NCBI RefSeq assembly: GCF_901000735.1
Contig: NC_081542.1
Coordinates: 31,258,111-31,322,110 of the forward strand
Length of the DNA stretch: 64,000 nucleotides
DNA from: Corylus avellana
Lineage: Eukaryota; Streptophyta; Magnoliopsida; Fagales; Betulaceae
Reading direction: 5' to 3'
The position numbers and the translations under genes were made by a program. The notes below the pieces were generated by a model, which did not search any database, was not told where the DNA came from, and worked only from the letters and a program-made list of their open reading frames with translations. Each line of letters opens with the position of its first letter. The first letter of the stretch is position 1. This document shows positions 1 through 12,700 of the stretch, in pieces.

Positions 1-390
1 TACATAAGCCGTGAATGAGTAAGCGCTCACCTCACCAATGCATGGTTTCCTGCTAAACTCTCACACATGCAGCCAAACTCAAGCTCATTGTACCCATGTG
101 CATGAAGAGTATAAGCACCATCTTTTCTTTGTTCAGCATCGTGCATCATTGTGTAAACAAATCCAATATACTGAAAACTCCTCTTACATGGTAAAAATAT
201 AATGAATTCACATTTTATTTGTAAACAGTAAGTTCGAAAGAGGATTTTTTTTTTTTTTTTTTTTTTTTACTGAAAAAACGCACCAAAAGAAACAAAAAAT
301 TATTAGTTACACAAATTAAAATATGCAACGTTAAACTAACCAAACAAACAAGGAATGAAAATGCAAATGGAAAATGACGTGTCTTAGGGT
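1..390. other. Flank of the first CACTA element, no gene seen
   Basis: I see no coding region, RNA gene or recognisable repeat in this AT-rich stretch apart from a poly(T) run near 247-268. Its last three bases, GGT at 388-390, are repeated at 21285-21287 and serve as the left copy of the target duplication of the large CACTA element. Confidence 0.6.
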
Positions 391-990
391 CACTACAAAA
401 ATTATGGTTATTAGCGGCGACCCAAAGTCGCCGCTAATGAGCAAAAAGTTGCCACTATTTACCAATACCGGCAACACACGGCCTCTATTTGGTGGTTGGT
501 AGTAAGCCGACGGTAATCCTAAATACCGACAACTTTCAAGGTTGCCGCTAATGACAACTCATTAGCGGCCACTCTAAGTCGCCGCTAATAATTTTTTTTT
601 CTTTTCTTTTCTTTCCGGAAAAAAGGTTCAAAATGGTTCTAGGGTTGCCGCTATTGGCATATCATTAGCGGCGACAACGGAGTTGCCACTAATTGTATAA
701 GAAATTAAAAAAAAAAAAAATAGCGGCCACATGGAGTTGCCGCTATTCCTCTATCATTAGCGGCAACATATAGTTGCCGCTATTTCTCCATCATTACCGG
801 CCACCTATTGTTGCCGCTATTCTTCTGTCATTAGCGGCCACATAAAGTCGCCGTTATTTATCTCATTAGCGGCAACTTATGGGTTGCTGCTAATGATATG
901 TGAAAATTTAAAAAAAAAAAAATAGAAACTCAATAGCGGTGACCCTATAGTCTCCACTAATGAATTTTTTTTTTTTTTTTTTTTTTATAC
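391..990. repeat. Left subterminal hairpin repeats of CACTA element
   Basis: About twenty copies of ATTAGCGGC(A/G)AC or its complement GTTGCCGCTAAT occur as closely spaced inverted pairs. Subterminal repeats of this kind bind the CACTA transposase in En/Spm. The units match the array at 20015-21260, tying the two ends to one family. Poly(A/T) runs separate some units. Confidence 0.8.
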
Positions 991-2050
991 TAGTGGGATG
1001 GCACGTGCTTGATTCCCGGTGTTCAACAATAATATATGTAATTCATTGTATGATATTTAACATTAAAATCTAAATATCTATAAAAAGTATTAAAAGATAA
1101 ATTTAATATTTAGTCCTTAAACAAGTGCACATTTAAATTCTTACACATGAATAACATTATAAAAGTGAGTAGATATGATGTACCAAAAAAAACTCCTATA
1201 AAGGGCAAACACATATTGTAACCACAAAAGAGTAGTATTGTGTTTCTTTGTGTATCTTAGAAATAGCAAACTAGAACTAACAGTTTTACTTATGAGCAAT
1301 GCAAGATCCATTATATTATAGGAGTCCTGCTATCTAGCTGCTAAGAATCAGACAAGTGTTTGCCAAAGTCTGATATAGCTTTATTAAAAAAATATTGTAA
1401 AAAAATCTCTCTTCCTAGTCTTGATAGATTTTTTTTTTTTTTTTTTTTTTTTAATTTTTATGAGTTAATATTTAGTTTCTAATACCTCAAAATTTATTTT
1501 TGAATTTAAAACTAAAATCTAAGAGTGGAAGGTTAACCCTTTAAAGATTGTATCACCCAAAAGAAATTTGATTATCCTAAATTTGGTGCTAATGCCTCAA
1601 ATTTGGTACTAATACCTCAAATTTAGATTTCCCTTTAATATTTATCTTCAATTTAAAAAAAAAATTAAAAATTAAAAAAATAAATAAAAATAAGAGGAGA
1701 AAATGAGTAAAATGTCTGACGCTTGAGGCAGCCGTAAATCTCTACTTATATTACAGAGCATATAACAACTAATAGCATTGTAGCCATATCCATTCTAAAA
1801 TGCAGGTATAAGATGCAACTTATCATGGATACCATACTAGTGGATTTAGGAGCTATCTTGTCATTAAAATAAATAAAAGAAACACTTAAGTAGTAACATT
1901 AAATTATGGAAGACATCTACACCTAAAAGTTGCCAATTACAAAAAAGTTTGCATAGTATATATAAACAAGTAAATCATCCAGGCTGTTTGTTATTAATTT
2001 GCAGTAGCAGTTGTTACAAGCATAACAAAAATACCATCAAGACATAAGAC
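991..2050. other. AT-rich spacer, no gene
   Basis: No open frame or RNA gene is supported. A short imperfect duplication of a phrase containing AATTTGGT and CTAATACCTCAAATTT sits near 1575-1625, and poly(T) runs occur near 1430-1452. Confidence 0.55.
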
Positions 2051-3449
2051 CTTGAGAAAATGGGGGCCCCTTGATGGTACAGTGGCCTTCAGTATTAAGA
2101 GCCTCCAGCCCAAGGAGAATCTCTTGAATTTTCAGCCGATCCACTACAGGGTAAATGTTATTAAATGGGTCAATCACACAGCAATCCGGTTGATGCTCCA
2201 TATATCTGTGTGAGAACAAATGTTTAAAGAAAAAACCTAAGAAACTGTATCACATAATGCCCCTTCCCTTTGATACTAAAATAAACAGATATGCAACAGT
2301 CTGCAAAGATACCTCAAAGTTCCCTATAGATATATTCTTTTGGGAACCCTCTGCTTACAAGCTCACAAGAAAATTCAATATGATTGCTGCTTGGCTAATA
2401 CTCAGCTAATTACGCTATTTCGTTGCACAAGTTGTCAACTCCATTTCAGGCATTTTAGTATCAGACAACTCAAACAAGGCAGAACCCTTTTTTCTCTCTC
2501 TCTAACAAGGCAAACGTTTAACTTTGGCCAAGAAGAAAACATAACAAGATTAATGGTGACATAATCACAAAAATAAACTCCTACAAGCAAATAATTTAAT
2601 GGAGCTCCTACAAGCAAATAATTTAACGGAGCTTCATGTGATAAATCATCAATAGCTGGCATTGGCATGTTGGTTCCACCCCTCCCCCCAAAATTACCCT
2701 GTTCATGTTAGATGGTGCAATGGCAGTTCTATGGACCTGAAAAGCCACCTTTGCAATTCCTGCATGCCCCTGGTGTAAGATATTCTTTCAGAGAAGTTTG
2801 TAGAACTGCTCAATTCAATGGATACAATTTCATCAGTTGCTTTGTGGAGAACTATGTCAACTTCTTGCAACTGAGGTGCTAAAGGAAGCTCAAAGGTGAG
2901 GGGCAAGAACATCAATCCATTTTGAGTAGGATACAAAGGGAATGCACTCCTCTGCAAAGATCAGGAGAACTCAAGCTTCAAATTGCATGAATCCAAATAG
3001 TACACATAAAAGACTAGAATTTATCATGAGCATAACTGCAGACATGAACATACAGAGTGCTAGCAAAATCAAATCAAACAAGATCTCTTGGGCCATAAAC
3101 CACTCATTCAGATAATTACAGTATTTGGATCCATCACATTTCATATAACCATCGAGTCTACTACTTTTATTTCAAGAAAAAAGCAATGTCCTGAAGTCAA
3201 AGCCGCTTTGAAGTATAAAATTCTAAACACCAAATTCAGTTAGGTCCAATGTCACCTTAATATGACAAATAAATCTGGGAGTAACTTGCTTTTGTGCCAA
3301 CTTCACCAGTTGTACTTCTTTTATTATCTTTTAACTTTTTTCTAACTACGATTTCCTTCATTTCTTCATAGAGGGCTCACCTTAGCAAAATCTTCTTCAC
3401 GAGAAGGTTTCATAACATATCCAACAGTTGCAGCACTGCTACGAAGTGC
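2051..3449 (-). pseudogene. ITPK4: Captured fragment of inositol-tetrakisphosphate 1-kinase 4 (three exons)
   Basis: Three exons are read leftward with clean splice signals: 3449-3381, 2951-2749 and 2205-2051. The first holds VGYVMKPSREEDFAK. The second continues with SAFPLYPTQNGLMF and DIVLHKATDEI. The third holds YMEHQPDCCVIDPFNNIYPV. The order and content match the segment of plant ITPK4 that leads into the ATP-grasp kinase; in the intact enzyme an N-terminal HAD-like region precedes it. Reading phase is kept across both introns. The upstream exons and the whole ATP-grasp catalytic part are absent, so no active kinase can be made. The fragment lies inside the CACTA element and on the same strand as the ATP synthase fragment, as expected for captured gene pieces. 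The protein match is from memory of the family, not from a search. Confidence 0.72.
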
Positions 3450-4605
3450 CTGCTTGCAATGCAAAACATTAAAAGAAAATTAAAATGTCATGAACATGTG
3501 TAACATAAAAAAGAATATACTCAGAAAAGAGATAGCCTTATCTAACCCACAATACATGAATTATCAGATACATTCGTATAACCTACATCATAATGCAACT
3601 CATGCTCTTCAACTTCTCAATTTATATTCTATATGGTTAAAAAGGACTGTGGCAAGCTATGGTAGCCACAAGACATTTATAATAATACAAACCTAAACCA
3701 TCAGGAACAGCGGAAAAGTTCATTATATGCTACCAAAGAATATGAAAGAGCCAATGCCCCCGATCAATTAATAAAAGTCAAATTGACTCCATTTTTTCTT
3801 CCAGCCGGGGGGATACACATACACACACTCCACCAATATGGCTGACAAAGTTAAACAAACTGTTAATAAACACAGCCACCCAATGGCTAAACATCATGGT
3901 CCAAAAGTTTGAATGGGCCACCGTAAGTGACAACATTGCACCTAAGAATCTGTTTGTTAACCAATAGAACCAAGGAAAAGAAACACACATAAAGTGTAAA
4001 TCTTATTCTAAAATGATCTTCAACATATTACTTATTAAAAAATATTAAGATACAAATCAATCAGCAATCATATTGCAAATTAAACCAACGCTTTAAAAAT
4101 ATAAACTTTATTCGACTTTTTCAAAATCTAGCATTATAACAAACCCAATCTCAGAATAATTAAAAAATTTCAGAACTTGCTAACAGAGTCACAAATCTGT
4201 CCTAGTTTGAATGTATGTGGATAAGCTATTTATATAATCAAAAGGGATATTGTTTGTAAGGTATATAATAGCAAGACACCCGGTCAGCATCCTTTTATCC
4301 AAGCTCCAACTGTTTCTTACTATGAACCAACTGTTGACTATCTAGGTTCTGATTTTCGTTTATTTGAGGCTTTTGTTTATGCGTGCATATGTGTTTGTTA
4401 CCCTATTAGATTTTAATAAATAGTGTGGGTGTGTATGCAGTGCAGATAAGCCAGAACAAGCAGATGGTAGAAGTCAAGCTTGTAGAAGTGTATAAGGAAA
4501 GACTTTATGCTATTACAAACTCAAGTAATTAGCATTCAATGAGAAAGAAAATAACTGGTACTTGAGCAGTACAGATCAAAAAAAAAGTTATTTTGATAAA
4601 CATAC
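3450..4605. other. Spacer between the two captured gene fragments
   Basis: No gene is supported. This may hold intron sequence from the two donor genes. The junction between ITPK4-derived and ATP synthase-derived DNA must lie here, but no sequence feature marks it. Confidence 0.45.
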
Positions 4606-4927
4606 TGGGAGTGTCTCCAAGAAGAGCAGTAAATGGCTGCCACAGGCCACGCGAGTTTTCAGCTCTAACTTGAATCGCTCTCAGCTTTGAGGCTGCAACC
4701 ATTTTCATTGCTTTCGTAATTTTCTGGATATTCTTCACACTCTTCATCCAGTTTCTGACTGTACATAAAAAGCACCAACATTATCAACAGTTTCTATCTG
4801 AATAAATGTGACCATAAGGCAGCAGAATGCAAGTCTATGGCAGAAGAGAAGACAGCTACAACGCGATGACAATAATTTCTTACCAATTTGGGTTGAAATT
4901 GAGCGCACTCCCAGAGGTGCCTGCTCC
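4606..4927 (-). pseudogene. Captured fragment of mitochondrial ATP synthase gamma subunit (two exons)
   Basis: Two exons are read leftward, 4927-4884 and 4758-4606, split by a short intron with GT-AG ends and phase 1 on both sides. They encode APLGVRSISTQI, then MKSVKNIQKITKAMKMVAAS and ENSRGLWQPFTALLGD. This is the conserved N-terminal helix of the F1 gamma subunit, which sits in the rotor shaft of mitochondrial ATP synthase. The exon following GDTP would begin after the donor at 4605-4604, but no continuing exon was found before the ITPK4 fragment. The transit-peptide exon and most of the protein are missing. A few replacements are visible (NWM and IQVRAE where plants normally have NRM and VQGRAE). 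It lies upstream of, and on the same strand as, the ITPK4 fragment inside the CACTA element. Confidence 0.82.
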
Positions 4928-6545
4928 CTGCCCACCCAAACCAATTAATTTAGTAGCTCCAAAGGCAAAAGGAAATGCAAGATCTTTATGAAAGCAGATA
5001 TGAAGCAATCAGTCAATGAAAATGATGTTATGACACTACAATTATTAACTTCAAACATACTTGATGTAAGTATTCTCCAGTTCCATTGAAATTCTAAGTT
5101 TTTCTAAAATTTGTAAGAACTTATAATTTCTCTAAATAATAAAGCTTGACTTTACTAGCTTAACTTAAAATACATAATCCATAAATTGGGGAGGGCTCAA
5201 TGTTACTAACTACAATTTCAAGCAATTGAGTAGAGGCTTCAATTCTAATTAAACAACAACAAAAGTAAGCAAATAGTTATTTTTTTTCTTTTCCTCAACA
5301 TCAACTAAAAGGAGGAAGGTTAAGATAACTCACAATTTCTTATTAATAAACAAAACCCTACAACACCTTTGATAGCGAAGCTCAAGCTCTTTAGTTTTTC
5401 TGTTATTATTATTTTTAAGCTACTCGATGATGAACTGTAAAACAAAATTTATCAAAAGAAAATGAAATTCCAAGAAAAATTTACATCGAGTAATAAGCAT
5501 TACTAATATTAGAATCCACATTACATACAATTTACATTCAGATTGCTCAGTAATTTTTATTACTGACACTACTCAGAAAATAATAACAACAATAATAATT
5601 AATTTTAATTTATGTTTGAATAAAATTTTTTTAAAAAAATGTATGTCATAGAGCTGCCAATAACAGTAGCCAAAGCCTAGCAGTAATAACAACAACAAAC
5701 TTCACTCAACCAACAACTGTTCATCAAGTATTCTTATTTCTGAAAGGGATAACAAAGAAAAAGAGTAAGAATGCAACAGTCTAGAATATATGTTAGTTTC
5801 TTTTTCTACATTTCTAAGTGGCAAACAAAATGTAGAGTTTGAAAAAATACAGATAATTCTTATTGGACTAAAAGAGTAAGAATGCAACAGTCTAGAATAT
5901 ATGTTAGTTTCTTTTTCTACATTTCTAAGTGGCAAACAAAATGTAGAGTTTGAAAAAATACAGATAATTCTTATTGGACTAACAAGTTTAAATGCCTTGT
6001 TTCGTCACCAAGAAACAGTAGATAATCAGAAGAACGGAAACTTTTAGATCTTAGTGATATCCATTTTAAAGCATCTGTTTTCATTGGAATTCAAGATTTC
6101 AAATATGTCTTACACAACTATTTGACTTAATTGAAGTGAATACTTAATTTCTCAGAAACCAAAACAGCGAAAAAGCAATGATTAAGGACCAGTTCCTTTT
6201 CGTTCCCCCAGTTTTCTCGTCAACAAGAGGGTGAAATACGGATACTACCAAGCAACATAAGCACTATCATTAATCAGTCAAAGACTAAGTTTGGTTGTGA
6301 AGAAAATTGTAGGGAAAATAACATCAACAAGAATTTCAAAACTGAAAGTTTCACTTTTTTCAGTTTGAAAAATTATAGCATAAGCCTTCTCCCATTTTCC
6401 AGTGTTTTCTCAGCAGCCAAACAGACTAAAAACATACTTATATAGGAAAACCAGATACAACTTTCATTTAATATTAAAACCTGAGGAGGATCAACAGGAA
6501 ACAACAAATTCCAGTAGTAATCAAACAGACTCAGGATTTTTTTTT
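4928..6545. other. Non-coding interior of CACTA element
   Basis: Apart from the 111-bp tandem duplication listed separately, I see only AT-rich sequence, with no supported gene or RNA. It separates the captured exons from a CT/GA-rich leader-like segment further right. Confidence 0.5.
5761..5982. repeat. Perfect 111-bp tandem duplication
   Basis: Two adjacent copies, 5761-5871 and 5872-5982, appear identical by eye. Each holds AAGAGTAAGAATGCAACAGT at its start. Identity in otherwise diverged sequence implies a recent duplication or an assembly artefact. Confidence 0.85.
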
Positions 6546-6549
6546 TTAA

Positions 6550-7015
6550 AAAAAAAAAAAAATTAGTACCGAGAACTTAAAGAGACAAAGACAGAGAGAC
6601 AAAGAAAAACAGAGACAGAGACAGAGAGAGACTGACTAGTACAGGAACAGTAACGGCGGAATAATCGCCGGCCGGAGAGAGAGAGCACTATCTGGGCGCC
6701 GTAGAGAGAGGATACGTCGATCGATCCGGGAGATGGAGAGGGGGATGGCCGGTGGGTTGGCCAACCGTGCGGGTTACTGGGCGCCGGAGTGAGAGAGAGG
6801 TGAGTAGCAGGAGAGAGATCGAGTGAGAGGGGGGTTTTTTGAGGGAGAGATTGAGAGTGAGATTGAGAGTGAGAGTGATGAGGGCGGTGAGTGAGAGGGG
6901 GTGTTAGGAATTTTGGTGTTTTGAGGGTTGGGGGAAAAAAAGACGCGGTGTATGAAATTTTTGTTCGAAAATTTCAGAAACCGCGCTACTGGTTGGCGCT
7001 TTATTTTTTGCACTC
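6550..7015 (-). promoter_or_regulatory. Leader-like CT/GA-rich segment, possible captured promoter and 5' UTR
   Basis: On the minus strand this segment is pyrimidine-rich with repeated CTCTCTC and CAATCTC phrases and then a GC-rich stretch, typical of a plant 5' UTR and first exon. It lies upstream of the captured ATP synthase and ITPK4 exons and points the same way, so it could drive a chimeric transcript. The first-exon sequence matches neither captured gene that I can recognise. The stretch to its right (7016-7050) holds a decayed GGCGACTTTTGTCACTGCTA subterminal unit. No start codon can be assigned. Confidence 0.35.
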
Positions 7016-7137
7016 ACATCCGTGGCGACTTTTGTCACTGCTAATTACTTTAATTTTTTTAAAATAATTTTAATTTAAAATGTAGGGTAAATTTAAAATT
7101 CTATAACATTTATAAGGGTATAAAAGTCATTTTCAAG

Positions 7138-7553
7138 GAAAATGTAATTCANNNNNNNNNNNNNNNNNNNNNNNNNNNNNNNNNNNNNNNNNNNNNNNNN
7201 NNNNNNNNNNNNNNNNNNNNNNNNNNNNNNNNNNNNNNNNNNNNNNNNNNNGCGAAAAGGGACGCGACAGAGGGAACCCACCTCCTCGACAGCCACTCGA
7301 CAATCTACCCAACACCCACTCGAGATCAACCCAAAGTTCCATCTTTTGCGCATTTGTGTACGACGAGGTGAGATTTTGCCCTTTTTGATTCGTAAATTTG
7401 CACCGAACTATGTAGTAGCTTTCTAGGGTTTTTCGCAAATTGGGGTTTTCTTGAGGGGGTTTTAATTTGGTAATCCCTAACTCAGTGATGTTGATTTATT
7501 GTTAACAAAAAATTTTTTTTTTATTGTATATTGATTTATTGCGAAGAGAGAGT
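7138..7553 (+). repeat. Left terminal inverted repeat of the MULE
   Basis: Matches the inverse of 18132-18443 plus, at the outermost end, 18812-18825. Shared content includes a non-coding exon ending in CGACGAG followed by a GT splice donor at 7368, so the repeat acts as promoter and first untranslated exon. The right copy is about 370 bases longer at its outer end, and that part must be hidden in the N gap. Confidence 0.8.
7152..7251. other. Assembly gap (100 N)
   Basis: Exactly 100 N, probably a placeholder of unknown true length. Comparison with the right repeat suggests the missing sequence is near 370 bases. Confidence 0.95.
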
Positions 7554-9731
7554 AAACTTGGTTGTTTGTGTTTGAACAAAAGTGGTCCCCAAAGTGTATA
7601 ATGTTGTCGTGTGAACAAAAGTGGTCCCTAAAGTGCATAATCTTGTCCTGTGAACAAAAGTGGTCCCCAAAGTGTATAATGTTGTTGGATATAGAATTTT
7701 AACTGACTTACCATGAAAGTAGGGTTTTCGGTAAATTGGGGTTTTTGTAAAATGATAAATGAGTTATTAATTTCGTAATAATTTTTTAGTTTTGTTCATC
7801 TTTTTCGCAATAAACCATTAGAGTTTGGCATGGGGTTTGGTGGTTATGGATGAAGGTTGTCTCTTTCCTTTTTCTTTTTATTAATCAAGTGAGATATTTG
7901 GAGTTGAAAGTAAAAGGAAATAATAACATGTTTGAAAAAAAATTAAAAAATGGTTTGGTTTGATTACAATGACCCTATGCAAATAATCCCTCATCAATTT
8001 CTCTTTCTTCGCACTTCACTCTTAGGGCTTTTTATTTCTCTTATTTTCTGTACAAGTGGTATTAACATACGTCTGGCTTAAAAAATTATAGAGGCCTTCT
8101 TAGTTCTTAAATTTGTTTCTTATGTTCGTCCTAATTTCAAGTATGGTATGGTATATATTTAACTTATGCTCTAGAATATGAGTAATTAATATTATACCTT
8201 TATCTTACTATGCCGACATGGCAGGGCCTAGTAGTCATTATATATGTATATGTATGTCTATAGAAATACTACTTGGAAATTATGTAGTTTGAGGTAATTA
8301 AGAGTTTTGAGACCCTCTATTAGAAGAACCATTTAAAAGGAAATAATAACATGTTTGAAAAAAACTTAAAAAATGGTTTGGTTTGTTCAGGTTTAGTTGG
8401 AGCTTAGTGTGTTGGTTGATCAAATTGGGGGACGATTAGCATCAACTTAGCATAAATCGGTTTCTAGTGACTGTTTTATTTCTGTAGCTTATAGTCTATT
8501 GAATAAGACATTTTGTTAATGTTGCCTACATGTATCATGCTGACCACTTGAATTCTCTATGTACTTCTTCTTTTTTCTTTATTCTTTTTTGTTCCCGACA
8601 AAATTTTAAAGACAAACTTCACTTAAGCTATAGGTCGATATCTCAATAATCTTTTCCTTCTAATTTGACCTTCTTCTTTATTTTAAAAAAATATATATTA
8701 AAATTGGGTAATGTTGTCATATATTTAATCCCACCCATGCATGTTTGCAAGTGAGATAATTGTTTGCAATGGAGATAGTTGGGTAATTTTGTTCATCTGT
8801 TCATCTGTTTCCCAGTAAAAGAATTCTCCCTCCTTCCTATATTGTTTGATCCTGTTTAGAATTCTCCCTCCTTCTTATATTATTTAATGCACTATTATTA
8901 TTATTATTATAATAATTATTATTATTATTATTATTATTTTTAAAAAAAGGGATGCACATCTTTTCTTACGTTTAGATCTAGTCTTCATGTTCATATTTCT
9001 ACCTAATCGAATCATGCCATGCAAGATGCATCAATTTGCATCCTCTGCAGCATTCGGTATAAACTATACAAATAGATACAAAAATTGCAAATATTAAAAT
9101 CTCAATCATTATTTTAAAATTAAATGATAGACATTTTGGATTGAACAATATTTAGTATTTCATTAATAAATAGTGATAAATAATAAGGTAAAATCTATAC
9201 CATTTAGGTCTTTTGAGCTAGAGGTTTCAATAAGTGCGATTTAGGGGTATTGGTTAAAATCATTTACTCTAACAGTCTTTCCTCCTTTTTTTTTTTTTTT
9301 TTTCTCCTTTTCTTTCTAATGTAATTGACTAGCTTGACTATTCTATTATGCATGTCTATATTTTTACAGATTTGGCTTTAATTAGTAATCAGCTACATAA
9401 TCAAATCAGATTCCATGCAATGTTGAAAATCATTTACTCTAACAGTCAATGTAGTATTATAACTCATATTATTGATGTGACACTCCAACTTACGTTATGT
9501 GCACACAAGACACCACGCTACACATTCTTCTCAAATATTAAGAAACCTAAACCCTAAATCCTAACCCTAACAAATATTTGAATTATCACCTGGTTGTCTT
9601 GCTTCCAAAATATTTGCATGTATTTTTAGGGTTTGAGTTTAGATTTGCATAACTTCATTCTTAAGCAATAATTATATTTGTAAACTTATTTAAAGTTGCT
9701 TCTCATACATTTTATTCATTATTTTTGTAGG
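7368..9731 (+). other. Long 5' UTR intron of the MULE transposase gene
   Basis: A GT donor lies at 7368 after the TIR exon, and a pyrimidine-rich acceptor ending TTTTTGTAG at 9730 sits one base before the transposase ATG. No coding sequence is supported between them. The interval holds a threefold near-repeat of an AAAGTGGTCCC(C/T)AAAGTG phrase (7580-7680), a trinucleotide ATT/TTA microsatellite (8888-8938), and short CCCTAA-like motifs near 9545-9570. Confidence 0.6.
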
Positions 9732-12700
9732 ATGTCTTTGAATCTAGTGTTCGAGGTTAGGTATGGCGGTAGATTCGACAGAAGTTGTGGTTGCAATTAC
9801 GTGGGGGGAGAAGTTGCTGTTCATGGTGAAGGGTATGATCCTGACAACTTGTCTTTTTTTGAGCTTGAAGATATTTGTAAAGACTACGGGTACAAGCCAG
9901 GGGATCTAATATACTTCAGAGAACCTGATAAGACGTTAATGGGGGGTTTGCATTTAATCAGCTCTGATGCCGACGTATTGTTCATGGTTGGCTGCCATAA
10001 AGGGCAATATATTGTGCATTTGTATGTCGTGTGTTTTGGGGAGGGTCAGAGTGATGTTCAGGACTACGAAGGAGAAGATGACGATGAAGAGGAGGGAAGG
10101 GTTGATTACAATAACCCTTGGTGGAAAGGCAAACTCAGTGATGATGAGGATTTATTTGATGTAGATGTTAACGAAGGCGATACTGGAACTGGAGCAACTG
10201 GAGCAGGAACTAGTGAAGCTAGAACCGTTGGTGATGGTGATGGTGGTTATGACAATGAGGGTGAGGAGGAAGAAACATGTGATGAAGAAGATGGGAACCA
10301 TGGTGAGGCCCGCAAAACTGATGCTTCTATTAGGTCCGAAAGTGGGCGTAAGAAAAATAAAAAATTTGAAGTAGATGATTATGACACAAACTCTGAATTG
10401 GCTAGAAGTGACATATTGGAGTCATCACCCCATAGTGATGAGGAAGTTGAAGGGACATCTACAAAAATGCCCGAATTTCAGCGAATGGACCTAGTTAACC
10501 CGGAGCTGCATCTCTACATGACTTTCCCAGACATACAAATATTTAGAGAAGCTGTTAAAGAGTACAATCTTTTGAGGGGCAAGGAAATTAGGTTCAAAAA
10601 GAATGAAAGAAGAAAGTCTATTGTTGTGTGTAGGGATGACAAGTGTCAGTACCGAGTATATGCAAGGCAGGTTTCTGATGAACAAACATTTCAGATAAGA
10701 TCTGTGCAGCCTAAACATGTGTGTGGTAGGCAATACAAGAACTCCATTGTGAACTCAACTTGGATATCGAACAAGTTGATTGAGAAGTTCCGAATTCAGC
10801 CGAATATGCCCTTGAATGTCATACAACATGAAGTGAAGGAAAAGTGGAAAGTGGATGTGAGTCCAAGAATGATGTACAGGGCTAGGGCCAAGGCATGTCA
10901 AAAAATATTCGGGAAGCTTGAAGACCAATATGGTCACCTGTGGGATTATTGCGAGACATTGAGACAAACGAATAGGGGAAGTTGTATGATGATGAAGGTT
11001 GACAGGCCAAACCCAAATGTGCTTTCAAAGTTTGGAAGATTGTATTTTTCTCTTGCTGCAATGAAGAAGGGGTTTCTGGATGGTTGTAGGCCTGTCATAG
11101 GGGTGGATGGATGCTTCCTGAAAGGGCCATTCAAGGGACAATTGTTAGCTGCAGTTGGAAGGGATGGGAATAATAATATGTACCCAATCGCATTTGCTGT
11201 TGTCGAAGCTGAAACCAAGGACTCTTGGACATGGTTTTTGAAAACCCTAGTGTCCGATCTTGGAGTGCATGAAAGGGGCTGCAGACCTATATTTATTTCG
11301 GATAGACAAAAGGTAAGTTATGTTACATTTAATTTTTGCTCATAATTTTCAAATCACACTTAAACAAATTTGTTAAATAATTGTATTATTTTGGTCATTT
11401 TTTCATGCATTATGAATTTGTTGTGCAGGGTCTCATGCCAGCTTTAGAGTCTGTGCTTCCAACGGCGGATCATCGAATTTGTGTTAGGCATCTGTATGCC
11501 AACTTCAGAGACTTGGAGGGCCATAAAGGATTGGCATTGAAAGAGCAATTATGGGCTGCAACAACCGCATACACTGAACATGAGTTTACAACTCATATGG
11601 AAGAATTGAAGAAACTTAGTAAGGATGCATACGATTACTTGAACAAGCTTGACCCCAGTGGGTGGTCTCGGGCTTGGTTTAATGAAGCTCCAAGGTGTGA
11701 GTTGCTGGTGAACAATATCTGCAAGTGTTTCAACTCATACATCCTCAAGGCTCGTGACAAGCCTATTTTGACAATGTTGGAAATGATAAGAAAAAAGTTG
11801 TTGAGGAGATATCAGGCTAAGAGGGAAGGGATTGCGAAGTTGACAGGGAGGTTGTGCCCTAGGATTGTGCAAAAATTGGAGGCAATTGGGTTGGATGCAA
11901 TGGACTACATTGCAACCTATGCTGGTGATGGAATGTTTGAGGTTTCTGCTCCCAGCAACAAACAGTATGTGGTAGACCTACGTAGAAGACGATGTGGTTG
12001 CAGGCAATGGGAAATCACTGGAATCCCCTGTCCCCATGCATTTGCTGTTGTACTCTATGATTGTGGGAATCTGGAGGACTATGTTGATGAATGCTACACA
12101 ATCGAGACGTACAAGAAGGCATATGCACCAATAATTTATCCAATGCCTAGTGAGGAACAATGGATAAAGACCAGACATGATCATTTGGAACCACCTACAA
12201 TTAGAGTAGCCCCCGGGAGACCAAAGAGGTTAAGAAAGAGGGCTCCTAATGAGAGTAGGGACCCCAAAAATCCTAACCGAATTAGGAAATTTGGAGCAAG
12301 GATGAGATGTGCGAAGTGTACTGGTTTGGGTCACAATAAGAGGAGCTGTCCACTTAATCAATCTTCAGGAAATCAGCTTAATACCCCCCCTACAGCAAGT
12401 GTAAGTGTTATTCAACCCTATTAAATCGTCCTTAATAGATAACCTGGTTTTAACTGGCTTGTTTTAGACTTTGTATGACATGCTAATATTTGTTTCCAAT
12501 TTTTTTATGCAGTCACAAAGTGTTGGGTCCAATACTTGATCAACTGGTAAAAGCAAGGCACGTGTTGTGGGCAAGGTAGACATTTTTAGGCGCTTGTACT
12601 GCCATTTTTTTACGGTTTGTAGGCAAATGTAGTCACTTGACAATTGTTACATTTGATGTTAGCAGAAAGCTAAGGCGGTGAAAAGTAGTGGCAGTGGTGG

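Noticed and set aside
379..990. CRISPR-like array of short direct repeats
   Set aside because: Repeats are inverted hairpins of variable spacing at CACTA termini in a plant nuclear genome; there are no uniform spacers and no cas genes.
2051..4927. Intact ITPK4 or ATP synthase gamma gene
   Set aside because: Only three and two exons are present; starts, catalytic parts and 3' ends are absent.
7093..7438. Open frames spanning the N run
   Set aside because: They exist only because N codons are read through; the flanks are MULE terminal repeat.
10491..12184. Minus-strand open frames within the transposase
   Set aside because: Shadows of the MURA exons; no domain or splice logic.
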